64,000 bases of DNA, taken from NCBI RefSeq assembly GCF_000317245.1, contig NZ_AJLJ01000065.1, positions 1 to 64,000 of the forward strand, read 5' to 3'. Position 1 is the stretch's first letter. The number at the start of each line of letters is the position of its first letter. The position numbers were made by a program, and so were the translations under genes. Positions 8,361-17,912 of the stretch are shown one piece after another. The notes under the pieces are model-generated. The model was not told where the DNA came from and searched no databases. It saw only the letters and a program-made list of their open reading frames with translations. The stretch comes from Fischerella muscicola SAG 1427-1 = PCC 73103. Lineage in GTDB: Bacteria > Cyanobacteriota > Cyanobacteriia > Cyanobacteriales > Nostocaceae.

Positions 8361-9583
8361 TAAAGGCGATGGTATAGGTTCCAACAACTGGGTAATTTCA
8401 GGAAAACGCACTGCAACTGGTAAACCCATCCTCGCCAATGATCCTCACTTGGGTGTACAAATGCCATCTATTTGGTATGAAGTTGGTTTGCATTGCTTAC
8501 CAAAAACTGCTGCATGTCCCTACGATGTGACAGGATTTTCTTTTCCTGGTATGGCAGGGGTGATTATCGGTCACAATGACCGTATTAGTTGGGGAGTGAC
8601 TAATTTAGAAGCAGATGTGATGGACTTGTTCATCGAGAAAATCAACCCAAATAATCCGAATCAATATGAAGTTAATGGTAAATGGGTTGATATGGAACTG
8701 CTAACAGAAAACATTCAAGTTGCTGGTGGTAAATCTGTGACACAAACAGTCCGCTACACTCGCCACGGGCCAATTATTTCTGACACATTTGCCCCTCTAA
8801 AAAACTTCCGTCAAACAGCAGGGATTAACTTACCAGCAAATTATGCTTTAGCATTGCGATGGACTGCCTTAGAACCTTCAACCTTAGCATCTGCAATTGT
8901 CAAAATCAATCGTAGTCAAAATTGGCAAGAATTCCGTGCAGGTGTACGAGATTTTGATGTACCAGCACAAAATTTTGTTTATGCAGATGTTGATGGCAAT
9001 ATTGGCTACCAAATGCCCGGTAAAATCCCTGTTCGCAAAACTGGAGATGGGCGATATCCCGTCCCCGGTTGGACAGATGACTTTGAATGGCAAGAATATA
9101 TTCAGTTTGAGAAACTTCCCTCAGTATTTAATCCAGAGTCTGGCTATATCGTGACTGCAAATAACGCAGTTGTAGGTGAAGATTATCCTTATCTGATTTC
9201 TAGTGAGTGGGATTATGGTTTTCGCGCCCAGCGAATTGTAGAAATGATCGCAGCTAAAAAGAATGGTATTACTGTTGCTGATGTGCAGAAAATGCAAGCA
9301 GATAATAAAAATTTAATTGCCGAAAATATAGTGCCTATTCTTCTGCAAATTCCCATGTCAGATAGCCATTTGGAAAAAGTACGGCGTTTGCTAGTAGATT
9401 GGGATTTCCAGCAAAATCAAGACAGTAATGCTGGGGCAATTTTTGCAGCATTTTGGAAACATCTCTTAGCTGATACATTTAGCGATCAACTACCCCAAGC
9501 TTATTTATCAACTGGTAGCAGTCGTGGGTTTGAAATCATTAGACAATTGGTAAAACAACCTAATAACAATTGGTGGGATAATC

Positions 9584-9590
9584 AAAAAAA
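9584..9590 (+). other. A7 homopolymer at the acylase frameshift
   Basis: The upstream frame reads caa aaa aac ctc and then stops at TGA 9610-9612. The frame shifted by one base downstream carries the conserved C-terminal family sequence. A6 instead of A7 would reunite the gene. Confidence 0.7.
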
Positions 9591-10148
9591 CCTCTCCAGT
9601 GGAAAATCGTGATCAAATTTTTCAACAAGCTTTTGCCGAAGCAGTAGATGAACTAGAACAAACTTTGGGAAAAGATTCAAGTCGTTGGCGTTGGGGAAAT
9701 CTCCACACTGTCACCTTCCGCAACCAAACTTTAGGGAAATCGGGTATTGCACCTGTGGAAGCACTTTTTAACCGTGGCCCCTTTCCTAGTGGTGGCGGTA
9801 GTTCTATTGTTAATGCAACTGGGTGGAATGCAGCGAAAGACTACACTGTAGTTTCTTTGCCATCAATGCGGATGATTGTAGACTTAGCAAATTGGGATAA
9901 TTCCGTCGCCATTCAAACTACTGGACAATCTGGTCATGCTTTCCATCGCCACTACGATGATATGATCCAGTCTTGGCGCAACTTTGAATATCACCCCATG
10001 CTTTGGGAACAAAAAAATATAGCAAGTAATACTGCTAACAGTTTAAAGTTAATCCCTTAAGCTGCCTATTCGACAACGATTCTCTTTTCGTGTCTTAGTG
10101 TCTTTGTGGTTAGACCACTAAGATACCAAGACACCAAGTTACCAACAA

Positions 10149-10658
10149 TTAAGGACAAGCCAAAGTATCACGGGTATTCCGCCCTGTGACTGGATTAGTG
10201 CCTTTAGCTACTTCACATAATTTTTTGAGCATATCCTCACGGATGTAAGTATCAGTGAAATCTGCACCATCAATTATTGCTCCATTAAACATAGTGCCAG
10301 TAGTAAATGCGCCTTCTAGGACTGCATTCGTCAAATTGGCTTTAGTCATCCGTGCTGATTCTAAATCGGTATAACTGAGGTCAGAATCGGTGAAATCCAC
10401 CGAGGTTAAATTTGACGAAAAGAATCTGACACCACGTAAATTGGAATTACTGAAGTTGCTATTGCGAAGATTAGCATGGTCAAAGCTGGAATCTGTTAAA
10501 TCCTGCTTGGAAAAATCAGCCGCTTCTAAGGTTCGGTTGTTGTAGTTAATTGCTACAGCACTTTCGGGGAAAGCTAAAGCAACTGTGATAGCCATCACAG
10601 CCAAAAACAACACACTTAGTATGCTTATTGTAATGCGATCGCTCAACTTAGAACTCAT
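10149..10658 (-). CDS. Secreted (lumenal) pentapeptide-repeat protein
   Basis: This is a 169-residue protein. A signal peptide ([20 protein letters not shown], then ESAVA with likely cleavage after AVA) precedes about 14 tandem A(D/N)LxX pentapeptides (for example [13 protein letters not shown] and [11 protein letters not shown]). These fold as a right-handed quadrilateral beta helix. The C-terminal segment holds two cysteines (KLCEV and TLACP), as in thylakoid-lumen pentapeptide proteins. The location is therefore inferred to be periplasm or thylakoid lumen, with biochemical role unknown. A start at 10697 would overlap the divergent yraN-like gene, so ATG 10658 is chosen. That leaves only 15 bp between the two start codons. 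Confidence 0.8.
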   Translation of the reverse strand: MSSKLSDRITISILSVLFLAVMAITVALAFPESAVAINYNNRTLEAADFSKQDLTDSSFDHANLRNSNFSNSNLRGVRFFSSNLTSVDFTDSDLSYTDLESARMTKANLTNAVLEGAFTTGTMFNGAIIDGADFTDTYIREDMLKKLCEVAKGTNPVTGRNTRDTLACP

Positions 10659-10673
10659 TGTAACTTTTAACCA

Positions 10674-11174
10674 ATGACGAACCATTCTCCTTACCATTAT
10701 CTCGATATCGGCAACGCAGGAGAAGATCTAGTAGCACATTGGTTACAATCTCAAGGTTGGGTAATCATTGAACGTCGCTGGCGTTGTCGTTGGGGAGAAA
10801 TTGATATTATTGCCCAGTATGTGGAAGAGGACGCGGGGACATTGGGAAATAGGGGAAATGGGGGACATGGGGGACATGGAAGCAATCTTTCCCCCTTGTC
10901 TCCCCCCTCCCCCTTGTCTCCTATGTCCTCCCTCACCGCTTCTCCAACACTGGCGTTTGTCGAAGTAAAAACCCGCAGTCCCAGGAATTGGGATGCGGGG
11001 GGAAGAAGTGCGATCGCCTCATCAAAGCAAATCAAGCTTTGGCGTACAGCACAGATGTTTTTAGTAGCACACCCTGATCAAGCAGATTGCCCTTGTCGAT
11101 TTGACGTTGCTATTGTTAGTTATCGTCAACTTTCAACAAAATTTAGTAAGGATAAATTTCAAGAAAAAACCTAA
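10674..11174 (+). CDS. YraN family (UPF0102) putative endonuclease with repeat-encoded insert
   Basis: This is a 166-residue protein. The family core is clear: [17 protein letters not shown] (helix with Glu), then RWGEIDIIA (Asp), then AFVEVKTR (ExK). It matches the PD-(D/E)XK-like UPF0102 family, probably acting on DNA or Holliday-type substrates, though function is unproven in most bacteria. Usual length is about 120 residues. The excess is residues 51-92, a Gly/His then Ser/Pro-rich segment ([18 protein letters not shown]) encoded by a dispersed purine/pyrimidine repeat lying between the GEID and EVKTR catalytic motifs. Whether the enzyme still folds with this loop is open. Confidence 0.85.
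   Translation: MTNHSPYHYLDIGNAGEDLVAHWLQSQGWVIIERRWRCRWGEIDIIAQYVEEDAGTLGNRGNGGHGGHGSNLSPLSPPSPLSPMSSLTASPTLAFVEVKTRSPRNWDAGGRSAIASSKQIKLWRTAQMFLVAHPDQADCPCRFDVAIVSYRQLSTKFSKDKFQEKT
10825..10945. repeat. Purine/pyrimidine repeat inserted in frame in the yraN-like gene
   Basis: GGGGACATTGGG / GGGGGACATGGGG units are followed by CTTTCCCCCTTGTCTCCC-type sequence. This is the same design as the element at 8247-8360. The reading frame is kept. Confidence 0.75.
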
Positions 11175-11421
11175 TTAGCTCGTATATAGCAGGGTATAAA
11201 TTAATATTGCAAGAATACATTTCTGCGGCCTTTGATATAGCCGATGATTTTGGATAGTGGCTATTGCGAGTTAATTTGTTGCTTTTAACAACAAATTATC
11301 AACAATTACCAATTACCAATTACCTTCATACATCTTTGTTTTTTGCTCTAATTATATTTCAAGACTGACCTATAATTTTTAAAGCTGATAACTGATAACT
11401 GACAATTGTTCACTGATTTGA

Positions 11422-11868
11422 TTACGCCAAAGTTTCTGGACAATAACCCAATCCCCTAACAAATTGTTGTCTAAATGCCTCAATTTCCTCTTTTTCTGGG
11501 CTACCATGAGAAACAATAGCAACCTGATAACGACGCATAACATCAACAGGACACTGACCTGCCTCTAAACTCCAAAGTGCCATTTGTACTCGCATTGGCG
11601 GCTCGTAGCTAATTCCTAATTCATTCAAAAAAGCTCGAATGTCACCATCTTCTTGGGGCGATACCTGTTTTCTCAGTTTGACTCTAACCACCCAACCATC
11701 AATTTGATGAATTACGGTGATGAAGGAAACAGGTATTTGGGGTTTAGCGTGCAAGTATTGAACAACCCTCAGAGTGAGACTGGCATTTGCCAGATAATAC
11801 AAGTATTCCATCTTGGTGCTTGGGATCAAAGCCAATCCTACATTTCTATTATTGGTAGAGCGACTCAT
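11422..11868 (-). CDS. Conserved-looking hypothetical protein
   Basis: This 148-residue soluble protein belongs to no family I can name. It has a mixed alpha/beta composition (VSFITVIHQIDGWVVRVKLRK, then VDVMRRYQVAIVSHG), no signal peptide and no membrane segment. An internal Met20 (MEYLYYLANASL, codon ending at 11811) could be the true start, since the first 19 residues are polar and low in structure. It is divergent from queA across a 185-bp spacer. Function is not inferred. Confidence 0.6.
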   Translation of the reverse strand: MSRSTNNRNVGLALIPSTKMEYLYYLANASLTLRVVQYLHAKPQIPVSFITVIHQIDGWVVRVKLRKQVSPQEDGDIRAFLNELGISYEPPMRVQMALWSLEAGQCPVDVMRRYQVAIVSHGSPEKEEIEAFRQQFVRGLGYCPETLA

Positions 11869-12053
11869 AACTTGCTAGGGTAAAAGCCCCCGTTTTTAGA
11901 TAGGGAGGTTTACCCAATTTTCATATAGTTGCTTCAGTGGTACTGAATGCTATCTATCTTAAAGTCGAAGATTCTATTTTGTCGGCAATACTTTAGAGTT
12001 CTTTTAGAACCCACTATCTTCAACCAACTTTTTTAAGAAAGTCTAAAATCTCA

Positions 12054-13280
12054 ATGCAGGAACAACTCGCAAAAACAAATTCTCATTTAATATCTGAACA
12101 AACACCAGAAAATTCTGAGTTAGATCTCTCATTGGCTGGGTACGATTATGAATTACCAACCGAACTAATTGCTCAAAACCCAGCAGTTCCTAGAGATAGT
12201 TCTAGACTCCTAGTTGTAAATTCTCAGAATGTAGGTACAGAAACAGCACCTCAACACCACGTCTTCCGAGATTTACCAGAAATCCTACGTCCGGGGGATT
12301 TACTAGTGATGAATAATACACGAGTTCTTCCAGCCCGGTTATATGGTCAGAAATTAACAGGAGCAGAAGTAGAAGTTTTGCTGCTAGAGGAAAGACAGCA
12401 TAACCATTGGTTAGCCTTAGTTAAGCCGGGAAAACGTTTTAAACGCGGCTCAAAAATTGTTTTCACAGCGAAGAATAGGAAACAAGACACGGAGAAAGGG
12501 AGAAGCGGTGATGCAAAGAAACGATTAGAAAATCTCTCCGAATCACCGTTTCTCGGAGTCCCCGTGTCTTTTCCCCTAACTGCGACTGTTCTAGACACCG
12601 ACGCTGCGACTGGAGGGCGTTTACTACAATTTGAACTGCCAGAAGAAGTTTCTTTGCTGCAATTGCTGGATGCATTTGGTGAAATACCTCTACCGCCATA
12701 CATCACAACAACTGAAGCTCAAAGCGAACAGTATCAAACTGTATATGCTCAAAATCCAGGAGCAGTTGCTGCTCCCACAGCAGGACTGCACTTTACTCCA
12801 GAATTATTACAAAAGTTACGCGAACAAAATATTAATCAAGCTTTTGTAACATTGCACGTCGGTGTAGGAACATTTCGTCCGGTAGAAGTGGAGAACGTCA
12901 CTACTCATACAATGCATGAAGAATGGATAGAAGTACCTCAAAATACTGTAGAACAAATTCGTGCTACTAAGGCCGCTGGTGGTCGCATTATTGCTGTGGG
13001 TACAACTGTAGTCCGTGCTTTGGAAGGATCTGCAACTAAAGGTGAACTACAACCATTTTGTGGTAAGACTAATTTGTTTATTTATCCTGGTTATCAATGG
13101 CGGGTAGTGGAAGGTATGATTACTAACTTTCATTTACCACGTTCAAGTTTGTTGATGTTGGTAAGTGCGTTAATTGGTAGGCAAAGATTATTGAATATTT
13201 ATCAAGAAGCTATAGCATCTCAATATCGTTTTTATTCGTTTGGTGATGCAATGTTGATTTTGCCAGAAGCAACAATATAG
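12054..13280 (+). CDS. queA: S-adenosylmethionine:tRNA ribosyltransferase-isomerase
   Basis: QueA transfers and isomerises the ribose of SAM onto preQ1 in the tRNA anticodon wobble position, giving epoxyqueuosine. Family motifs seen are [14 protein letters not shown] (N-terminus), [45 protein letters not shown] and [31 protein letters not shown]. At 408 residues it is about 50 longer than usual. Part of the excess is a 15-residue N-terminal lead, and the rest is a repeat-derived insert around residues 144-172 ([20 protein letters not shown]). The start is ATG 12054, with no strong ribosome site. A hairpin follows the stop. Confidence 0.95.
   Translation: MQEQLAKTNSHLISEQTPENSELDLSLAGYDYELPTELIAQNPAVPRDSSRLLVVNSQNVGTETAPQHHVFRDLPEILRPGDLLVMNNTRVLPARLYGQKLTGAEVEVLLLEERQHNHWLALVKPGKRFKRGSKIVFTAKNRKQDTEKGRSGDAKKRLENLSESPFLGVPVSFPLTATVLDTDAATGGRLLQFELPEEVSLLQLLDAFGEIPLPPYITTTEAQSEQYQTVYAQNPGAVAAPTAGLHFTPELLQKLREQNINQAFVTLHVGVGTFRPVEVENVTTHTMHEEWIEVPQNTVEQIRATKAAGGRIIAVGTTVVRALEGSATKGELQPFCGKTNLFIYPGYQWRVVEGMITNFHLPRSSLLMLVSALIGRQRLLNIYQEAIASQYRFYSFGDAMLILPEATI
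12484..12570. repeat. Palindromic repeat inserted in frame in queA
   Basis: AAGACACGG (12484-12492) is mirrored by CCGTGTCTT (12562-12570), and inner segments CGGTGAT and ATCACCG also pair. The whole 87-bp element (29 codons) is in frame within queA at a position where family members are shorter. Confidence 0.75.
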
Positions 13281-13290
13281 TAATTTTTAT

Positions 13291-13320
13291 TGTGGGATGA
13301 ACTATCTGGATTGTCCCACA
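13291..13320 (+). terminator. Hairpin after queA
   Basis: TGTGGGA (13291-13297) pairs perfectly with TCCCACA (13314-13320) around a 16-nt loop. It lies 11 nt after the queA stop. There is no strong T tract behind it (AATATATATA), so termination strength is uncertain. Confidence 0.5.
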
Positions 13321-13722
13321 AATATATATATAGGAATCATATTTGATTCTTGCTATGTATACTGAGAACTAAACCTTTGTACAGTAAGCTCTTAGCTCAT
13401 TTAGTGTTTCAAAAGTCAAATACTAGTCCTATATCATGATGAAAAATTGCGATCGCTCAAGTTTGTAGTCAGGACTTTAGTCCTTGAATTTAAAATTCTT
13501 TATTATCAAGCTGTCTCAAGCTATACAAAATACACTTAATTTAAATTGGTATAAGTAAGTAATTAAGCAAAATTATAAATAAATATTCAAAGTAAAAAAA
13601 TAAAGCAAAAGCATATAATAAGATTAAGATTACTCCTAGCACTTAGTGTATTAAAGCACTTGTATATTTGTTGTCAATTGTTAATAAGAAATCTTGAAGT
13701 ATTACTGAAAAGAGGGTGGCTG
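13321..13722. other. Spacer upstream of the membrane fusion gene
   Basis: About 400 AT-rich bases without a supported gene. It holds one dispersed repeat copy (GTTTGTAGTCAGGACTTTAG..., 13461-13487). The promoter of the downstream gene is presumably here but was not identified. Confidence 0.5.
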
Positions 13723-14766
13723 ATGGAACGCGTAGATTCTTTACAACAACACGCACAACAAGTTACAGGAGTGGAGGAACAAAAAACTCCAGTTGTAGAG
13801 CAAGAGGTTACAGCTATCACTCCTGCTGGATCAAATAGTAATACCAAAACCAGAGTACCTCTATCTCAAAGTCGTTTGTTGCCTCTTGTAGTAATAGGAG
13901 TAATTCTAGGTGCAGGAGCGATCGCATCAGGAATTTACGCTTATCGCCAATGGCAGTATAGCCAAAGTTTTCCCCAAACCGATAACGCCTATATTACCGC
14001 AGACATTTATCCTGTGACTGCTCGTGTCTCAGGGATAGTTAACCAAATTCCAGTCAACGAGAATCAAGTGGTAACTCCAGGAACACTGTTAGTAAAACTT
14101 GATCCTCAAGATTATCAAGTATCTCTTGCCCAGGCGAAAGCATCTTTAGAGTTAGCTAAACAGCAAGCAGCTTTGGCACAGAAAAAAATTAGAAATGTCC
14201 CAGTTCCAGCTTCAGCATCGCAGCCATTTCCAATAGACATCAATATTCAAGCCAGACAGAATTTGCTCCAAGCACAAGCGACTCAACAAAGAGATATCAG
14301 CGAACTACAGTATAAAACTGCATTGGCTGCGATCGCTCAAAAACAGGCAGAGGTAAAAAAAGCTGAACTGCAATTATCCTATACCAGTATTGGTGCCATT
14401 GTCCCTGGAAAAATAGGTAACAAAAATATCCAAGTCGGACAACGGGTAGAACCCGGTCAAACTCTTTTCACTGTCGTGCAACCAGACCCTTGGATTATTG
14501 GCAATTTTCCCGAAAATCAGTTAGAAAATATACAACCAGGGCAAAGGGTAGACATTAAAATTGCTGCTTTTCCAAGTCGTAGTTTTGCAGGTAAAGTAGA
14601 TAGCATTGCTCTGATTCCGCCAAACAATAACACTGGCAATTCTAATAACACCAATGATGTACGTAGAATTCCTGTTAAGATTATGTTTGAGCCAGCAAGT
14701 ATTAAAGGCTATGAATCACGCATTACTCCAGGAATGTCAGCAGTTGTAAAAGTTATTCCCAAGTAA
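13723..14766 (+). CDS. HlyD/EmrA-type membrane fusion protein
   Basis: This is a 347-residue periplasmic adaptor of a tripartite exporter. One N-terminal TM (LLPLVVIGVILGAGAIASGI, about 47-66) is followed by TDNAYITADIYPVTARVSGIV, the signature of EmrA-like adaptors. A lipoyl half-motif (VTPGTLLVKLDPQDYQ), a coiled-coil hairpin (about 125-210), the second lipoyl half and a beta-barrel (GQRVDIKIAAFPSRSFAGKV) come next. ATG 13723 follows GAGGGTGG. An earlier TTG (13660) would only add unrelated residues. No MFS, RND or ABC partner or TolC gene is adjacent, so it must work with a partner encoded elsewhere. The cargo, probably a drug or hydrophobic compound, is not known. Confidence 0.85.
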   Translation: MERVDSLQQHAQQVTGVEEQKTPVVEQEVTAITPAGSNSNTKTRVPLSQSRLLPLVVIGVILGAGAIASGIYAYRQWQYSQSFPQTDNAYITADIYPVTARVSGIVNQIPVNENQVVTPGTLLVKLDPQDYQVSLAQAKASLELAKQQAALAQKKIRNVPVPASASQPFPIDINIQARQNLLQAQATQQRDISELQYKTALAAIAQKQAEVKKAELQLSYTSIGAIVPGKIGNKNIQVGQRVEPGQTLFTVVQPDPWIIGNFPENQLENIQPGQRVDIKIAAFPSRSFAGKVDSIALIPPNNNTGNSNNTNDVRRIPVKIMFEPASIKGYESRITPGMSAVVKVIPK

Positions 14767-14832
14767 GCTGACCGCAAGCATATTAACTTAAAGGCTGATT
14801 CAATCAGTCTACTTTTAGTAGAATTAGACTGT

Positions 14833-14862
14833 AAGCCCGCAGTTTACTAGCGGGCTTCTTTA
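14833..14862 (+). terminator. Intrinsic terminator after the membrane fusion gene
   Basis: AAGCCCGC (14833-14840) pairs with GCGGGCTT (14850-14857) around a 9-nt loop, then CTTTAGTTT. This is a compact GC-rich stem with a moderately T-rich tail. Confidence 0.75.
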
Positions 14863-14889
14863 GTTTGCGATCGCTTGTGCAATTATACT

Positions 14890-14940
14890 TTGTAGCCAGA
14901 CTTTAGTTCTTTGATAGAGCGCTCAAGCGCTCACTACCAC
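14890..14940. repeat. Dispersed repeat between the fusion-protein gene and pnp
   Basis: TTGTAGCCAGACTTTAG... followed by the perfect palindrome GAGCGCTCAAGCGCTC and CACTACCAC. It is a degenerate member of the GTAGT...ACTAC family. On the minus strand it lies just beyond the pnp stop and may double as its 3' hairpin. Confidence 0.65.
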
Positions 14941-14950
14941 ACCTCCTATT

Positions 14951-17107
14951 TTATTTGTTCGACGTTGCTTGTTCGCGTGCTGCTGCTGCTTGCTCAGGAT
15001 GAATACCTAAACGAGTAAGATTGATTCTACCCTTATTGTCAATTTCACGTACTTTGACAATTACTTCATCACCAACTGCAACTTCATCTTCAACCTTACC
15101 AACACGGTAGTCAGCAAGTTGAGAAATGTGGATCATGCCTTCTTTACCTGGCAGAAACTCCACAAACGCGCCAATAGGTATAATGCGAGTCACTCTGCCT
15201 ACGTAAACATCACCCTCATTTAGCTTCCGCGTCATGCCTTGAATGATGCTCTTAGCTCTCCTGGCCTTATTTTCATCCACAGCCGAAATAGTTACGGTGC
15301 CATCATCCTCAATGTCAATTTTAGCACCTGTTTCTTCGGTTATACCTTTGATGGTCTTACCTCCAGGCCCAATCACCAGACCAATCATGTCTTGATCAAT
15401 TTTGATCGTCAACAGACGTGGAGCATAGGGTGACATCTCTGTGCGTGGTTGGTCAATTGTCTGGAGCATTTTCTCCAGAATATGCAAGCGTGCGCCTCTT
15501 GCTTGATTGACAGCTTGGGAAATAATATCCAAGGACAAACCGCTTATTTTCATATCCATTTGCAAGGCGGTAATCCCTGCATCTGTACCAGCGACCTTGA
15601 AATCCATGTCACCTAAGAAGTCTTCGATCCCTTGAATATCTGTCAGGACTCGTACTTCATCACCTTCTTTAATCAAACCCATAGCTGCACCACTCACAGG
15701 TTTGAGAATTGGTACGCCTGCATCCATTAAAGCCAGGGTGGAACCGCACACCGAACCCATTGAGGTAGAACCATTGGAAGAAAGCACTTCCGATACTACG
15801 CGAATTACGTAGGGGAATTCCTCTTTAGGTGGTAGCACTGGTAATATTGACCTTTCCGCCAGCGCTCCGTGACCTATTTCTCGACGTCCCGGCGCCCGCA
15901 TGGGTTTGGTTTCCCCAACTGAGAACGGCGGGAAGTTGTAATGATGCATGTAGCGCTTTGCTTGGTCTTGCTGCAAATCGTCGTTTAAGTTTTGAGCATC
16001 TCCTGGTGTACCAAGCGTACAAGCAGATAAGACTTGAGTTAGCCCTCGATTGAATAAACCACAACCGTGGACTCGCCTGGGTAATAAACCAGTTGCACAG
16101 GAAACAGGACGAACTTCATCCAGCTTGCGACCATCGACCCGGACGTTATCTTCGATGATCTGACGACGCATCAGCTTTTTGGTGATGTCTTTGAAAGTAT
16201 TGTCCAGTGCTTTGGCATTAGTGGTTGCAGCCACTCGAATTGGATCTTCTTCTGGTAGTTCCGCGATCGCAGTTGCGATGGATTCTTTGACCGCATCTAA
16301 AGCTGTATCCCGCTCAGTTTTATCGAAATCAAATTGTGAGAGGATTTTTTTAATTTCGTCGGTAGCGCGATCGCTAATAAAGTTACTCAGTGATTGATCA
16401 GGTTCTGGTGGTGCTTCATGCACTATTTCCAGACCCAATTCTGCAATTAAATCACGCTGCGCTTGAATTAAATCTTGCACAGCTTCGTAACCAAATTCAA
16501 TTGCTTCAAGAATATCACGTTCGGGTAGCTGATTAGCTCCCGCTTCCACCATGATTACACCTTCCGGCGAACCTGCCACTATTAAATCCAGGTCTCCAGC
16601 TTCGATTTCTGCATAAGTGGGATTAATAATAAAATCATCACCCACCAAACCGACGCGCACGGCTGCCATAGGCCCATTAAAGGGGATTTTTGCCATCAAG
16701 GTAGCAATAGAAGCACCAGTAACAGCTAGCACATCTGGTGGTACTAGCTCATCCATAGAAAGAGTCAGCGCAACAACTTGCAGATCATCCCGTAACCAAG
16801 AGGGGAACAAAGGACGTAAAGGGCGGTCAATAAGACGGCTGGTGAGAATTGCTCTCTCTGGTGGACGACCTTCACGTCGCAACATTCCTCCAGGGATTCT
16901 ACCTGCTGCGTATAATCTTTCTTCGTAATCTACGGTGAGGGGCAGGAAATCAACGCCTTCTCTGGCTGCTGATCGCGTAGCTGTAACTAGAACTGCCGTA
17001 TCCCCAGATTGTATCAACACCGATCCACCAGCCTGGGGTGCTAGTAAACCCACCTTCAGTCGAATATCCCTTCCATCGAAGGATATTGACTTCTCAAATT
17101 CTCCCAT
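14951..17107 (-). CDS. pnp: Polyribonucleotide nucleotidyltransferase (PNPase)
   Basis: This is a 718-residue 3'-5' phosphorolytic RNase that also adds heteropolymeric tails in cyanobacteria. The domain order is complete: RNase PH 1 (about 1-230), the alpha-helical PNPase domain, and RNase PH 2 with the catalytic [22 protein letters not shown] segment split across 480-500. A KH domain has GPGG near 578-581 ([15 protein letters not shown]), and an S1 domain follows ([24 protein letters not shown], about 625-690). Length and motifs are canonical with no sign of damage. The start is ATG 17107, 9 nt or more after AAGGAAAA. The neighbour upstream is a GNAT gene transcribed in the same direction. 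Confidence 0.97.
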   Translation of the reverse strand: MGEFEKSISFDGRDIRLKVGLLAPQAGGSVLIQSGDTAVLVTATRSAAREGVDFLPLTVDYEERLYAAGRIPGGMLRREGRPPERAILTSRLIDRPLRPLFPSWLRDDLQVVALTLSMDELVPPDVLAVTGASIATLMAKIPFNGPMAAVRVGLVGDDFIINPTYAEIEAGDLDLIVAGSPEGVIMVEAGANQLPERDILEAIEFGYEAVQDLIQAQRDLIAELGLEIVHEAPPEPDQSLSNFISDRATDEIKKILSQFDFDKTERDTALDAVKESIATAIAELPEEDPIRVAATTNAKALDNTFKDITKKLMRRQIIEDNVRVDGRKLDEVRPVSCATGLLPRRVHGCGLFNRGLTQVLSACTLGTPGDAQNLNDDLQQDQAKRYMHHYNFPPFSVGETKPMRAPGRREIGHGALAERSILPVLPPKEEFPYVIRVVSEVLSSNGSTSMGSVCGSTLALMDAGVPILKPVSGAAMGLIKEGDEVRVLTDIQGIEDFLGDMDFKVAGTDAGITALQMDMKISGLSLDIISQAVNQARGARLHILEKMLQTIDQPRTEMSPYAPRLLTIKIDQDMIGLVIGPGGKTIKGITEETGAKIDIEDDGTVTISAVDENKARRAKSIIQGMTRKLNEGDVYVGRVTRIIPIGAFVEFLPGKEGMIHISQLADYRVGKVEDEVAVGDEVIVKVREIDNKGRINLTRLGIHPEQAAAAREQATSNK

Positions 17108-17216
17108 TCAGTTTTTTTTCCTTACTATGCTCGCTATTCTCTCTCTGTGGCAATCCTAACATTTATGATCTAATACTGGCTTGAGCAGTATACAGAATTC
17201 ATGATTAACAATTTCG

Positions 17217-17756
17217 TTACAAAATCCGATACATAATTAATGCGTCCACCTGCTGGGTATTTAATTTCACTGCCCCTGGAATCTGCCCAATCGTCTGAAA
17301 CCCCAAGGATTTCCACAGTTGAATTGAAGCTATATTAGTAGCAAAGACTAGGTTAAACATTACTGCTTCGTAGCCTAAGCCAGCAGCGATTGACAGCATT
17401 GACTCTCCCATGAACCGCCCAATTCCTAAACCCCGCTTGTCAGGTTGTACAATAAAACCAGCGTTGCAAATATGGCTACATCGACCTGGAAAGTTCGGTT
17501 TGAGATAAAACGCTCCCCATATTTCTTTGGGTTGCTGTGTAGCATATTCCGCTGTTGTCCTGATGACAAAAGCATCCTGATTTAACCAATAAGCTGCAAA
17601 TTCTGATGGTGAGAGGGGTTGTTTTTGGGGATAAGTTTGTCCTTCTAAAATTACAACATTAAGTAATTTCCTTACCTCCTCTTGTTCTTCTGGATGCATA
17701 TAATCTAATTCTACTTTTATGGCATTTTTTAAACTTTTATAAAGAGGTAACTGCAT
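17217..17756 (-). CDS. GNAT family N-acetyltransferase
   Basis: This 179-residue protein has the acetyl-CoA pyrophosphate-binding motif A in the form QPDKRGLGIGRFMGESML (about 107-124, R/Q-x-x-G-x-G/A pattern). A beta4 strand with WGAFYLKPNFPGRCSH precedes it, and the C-terminal SIQLWKSLGFQTIGQIPGAV is the usual motif B region. GNAT proteins acetylate amines, antibiotics, amino acids or proteins; the substrate cannot be told. It lies upstream of pnp on the same strand with a 109-bp gap, so cotranscription is possible. Confidence 0.85.
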   Translation of the reverse strand: MQLPLYKSLKNAIKVELDYMHPEEQEEVRKLLNVVILEGQTYPQKQPLSPSEFAAYWLNQDAFVIRTTAEYATQQPKEIWGAFYLKPNFPGRCSHICNAGFIVQPDKRGLGIGRFMGESMLSIAAGLGYEAVMFNLVFATNIASIQLWKSLGFQTIGQIPGAVKLNTQQVDALIMYRIL

Positions 17757-17912
17757 TGCTCATAAACTTTATTAAGATTGTTTTTTAGTTTTTAATTATA
17801 TTTAATAATTATTAATAATACGTATTTAAATTTGAAAAATTCCAGAATTCACAAAAGTAGAGAATAAGCAAATTCAAGGCTTTGATATTGGGAAAATTTG
17901 AGTAGTTGGCAA

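Larger units (their letters stand above)
7552..10060 (+). pseudogene. Penicillin-acylase-type Ntn hydrolase, frameshifted
   Basis: Two overlapping frames, 7552-9612 (686 aa) and 9599-10060 (153 aa), together make one penicillin amidase/acyl-homoserine-lactone acylase-family protein of about 835 residues. It has an N-terminal signal anchor (KWISISILVVILVMSSAIA), an alpha-subunit region, and the nucleophile Ser277 in GIGSNNW, which would become the beta-subunit N-terminus after autoprocessing. Downstream are ANDPHLG and the C-terminal FNRGPFPSGGGSSIVNAT. The break is an A7 run at 9584-9590, and removing one A restores continuous reading (NQKTSPVENRD). It is therefore a broken gene, a slippage-expressed gene or a sequencing error. 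Residues about 232-270 are a Gly/Gln then Ser/Pro insert encoded by a dispersed repeat. Related cyanobacterial enzymes can degrade AHL signals, but the substrate here is not determined. Confidence 0.8.
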
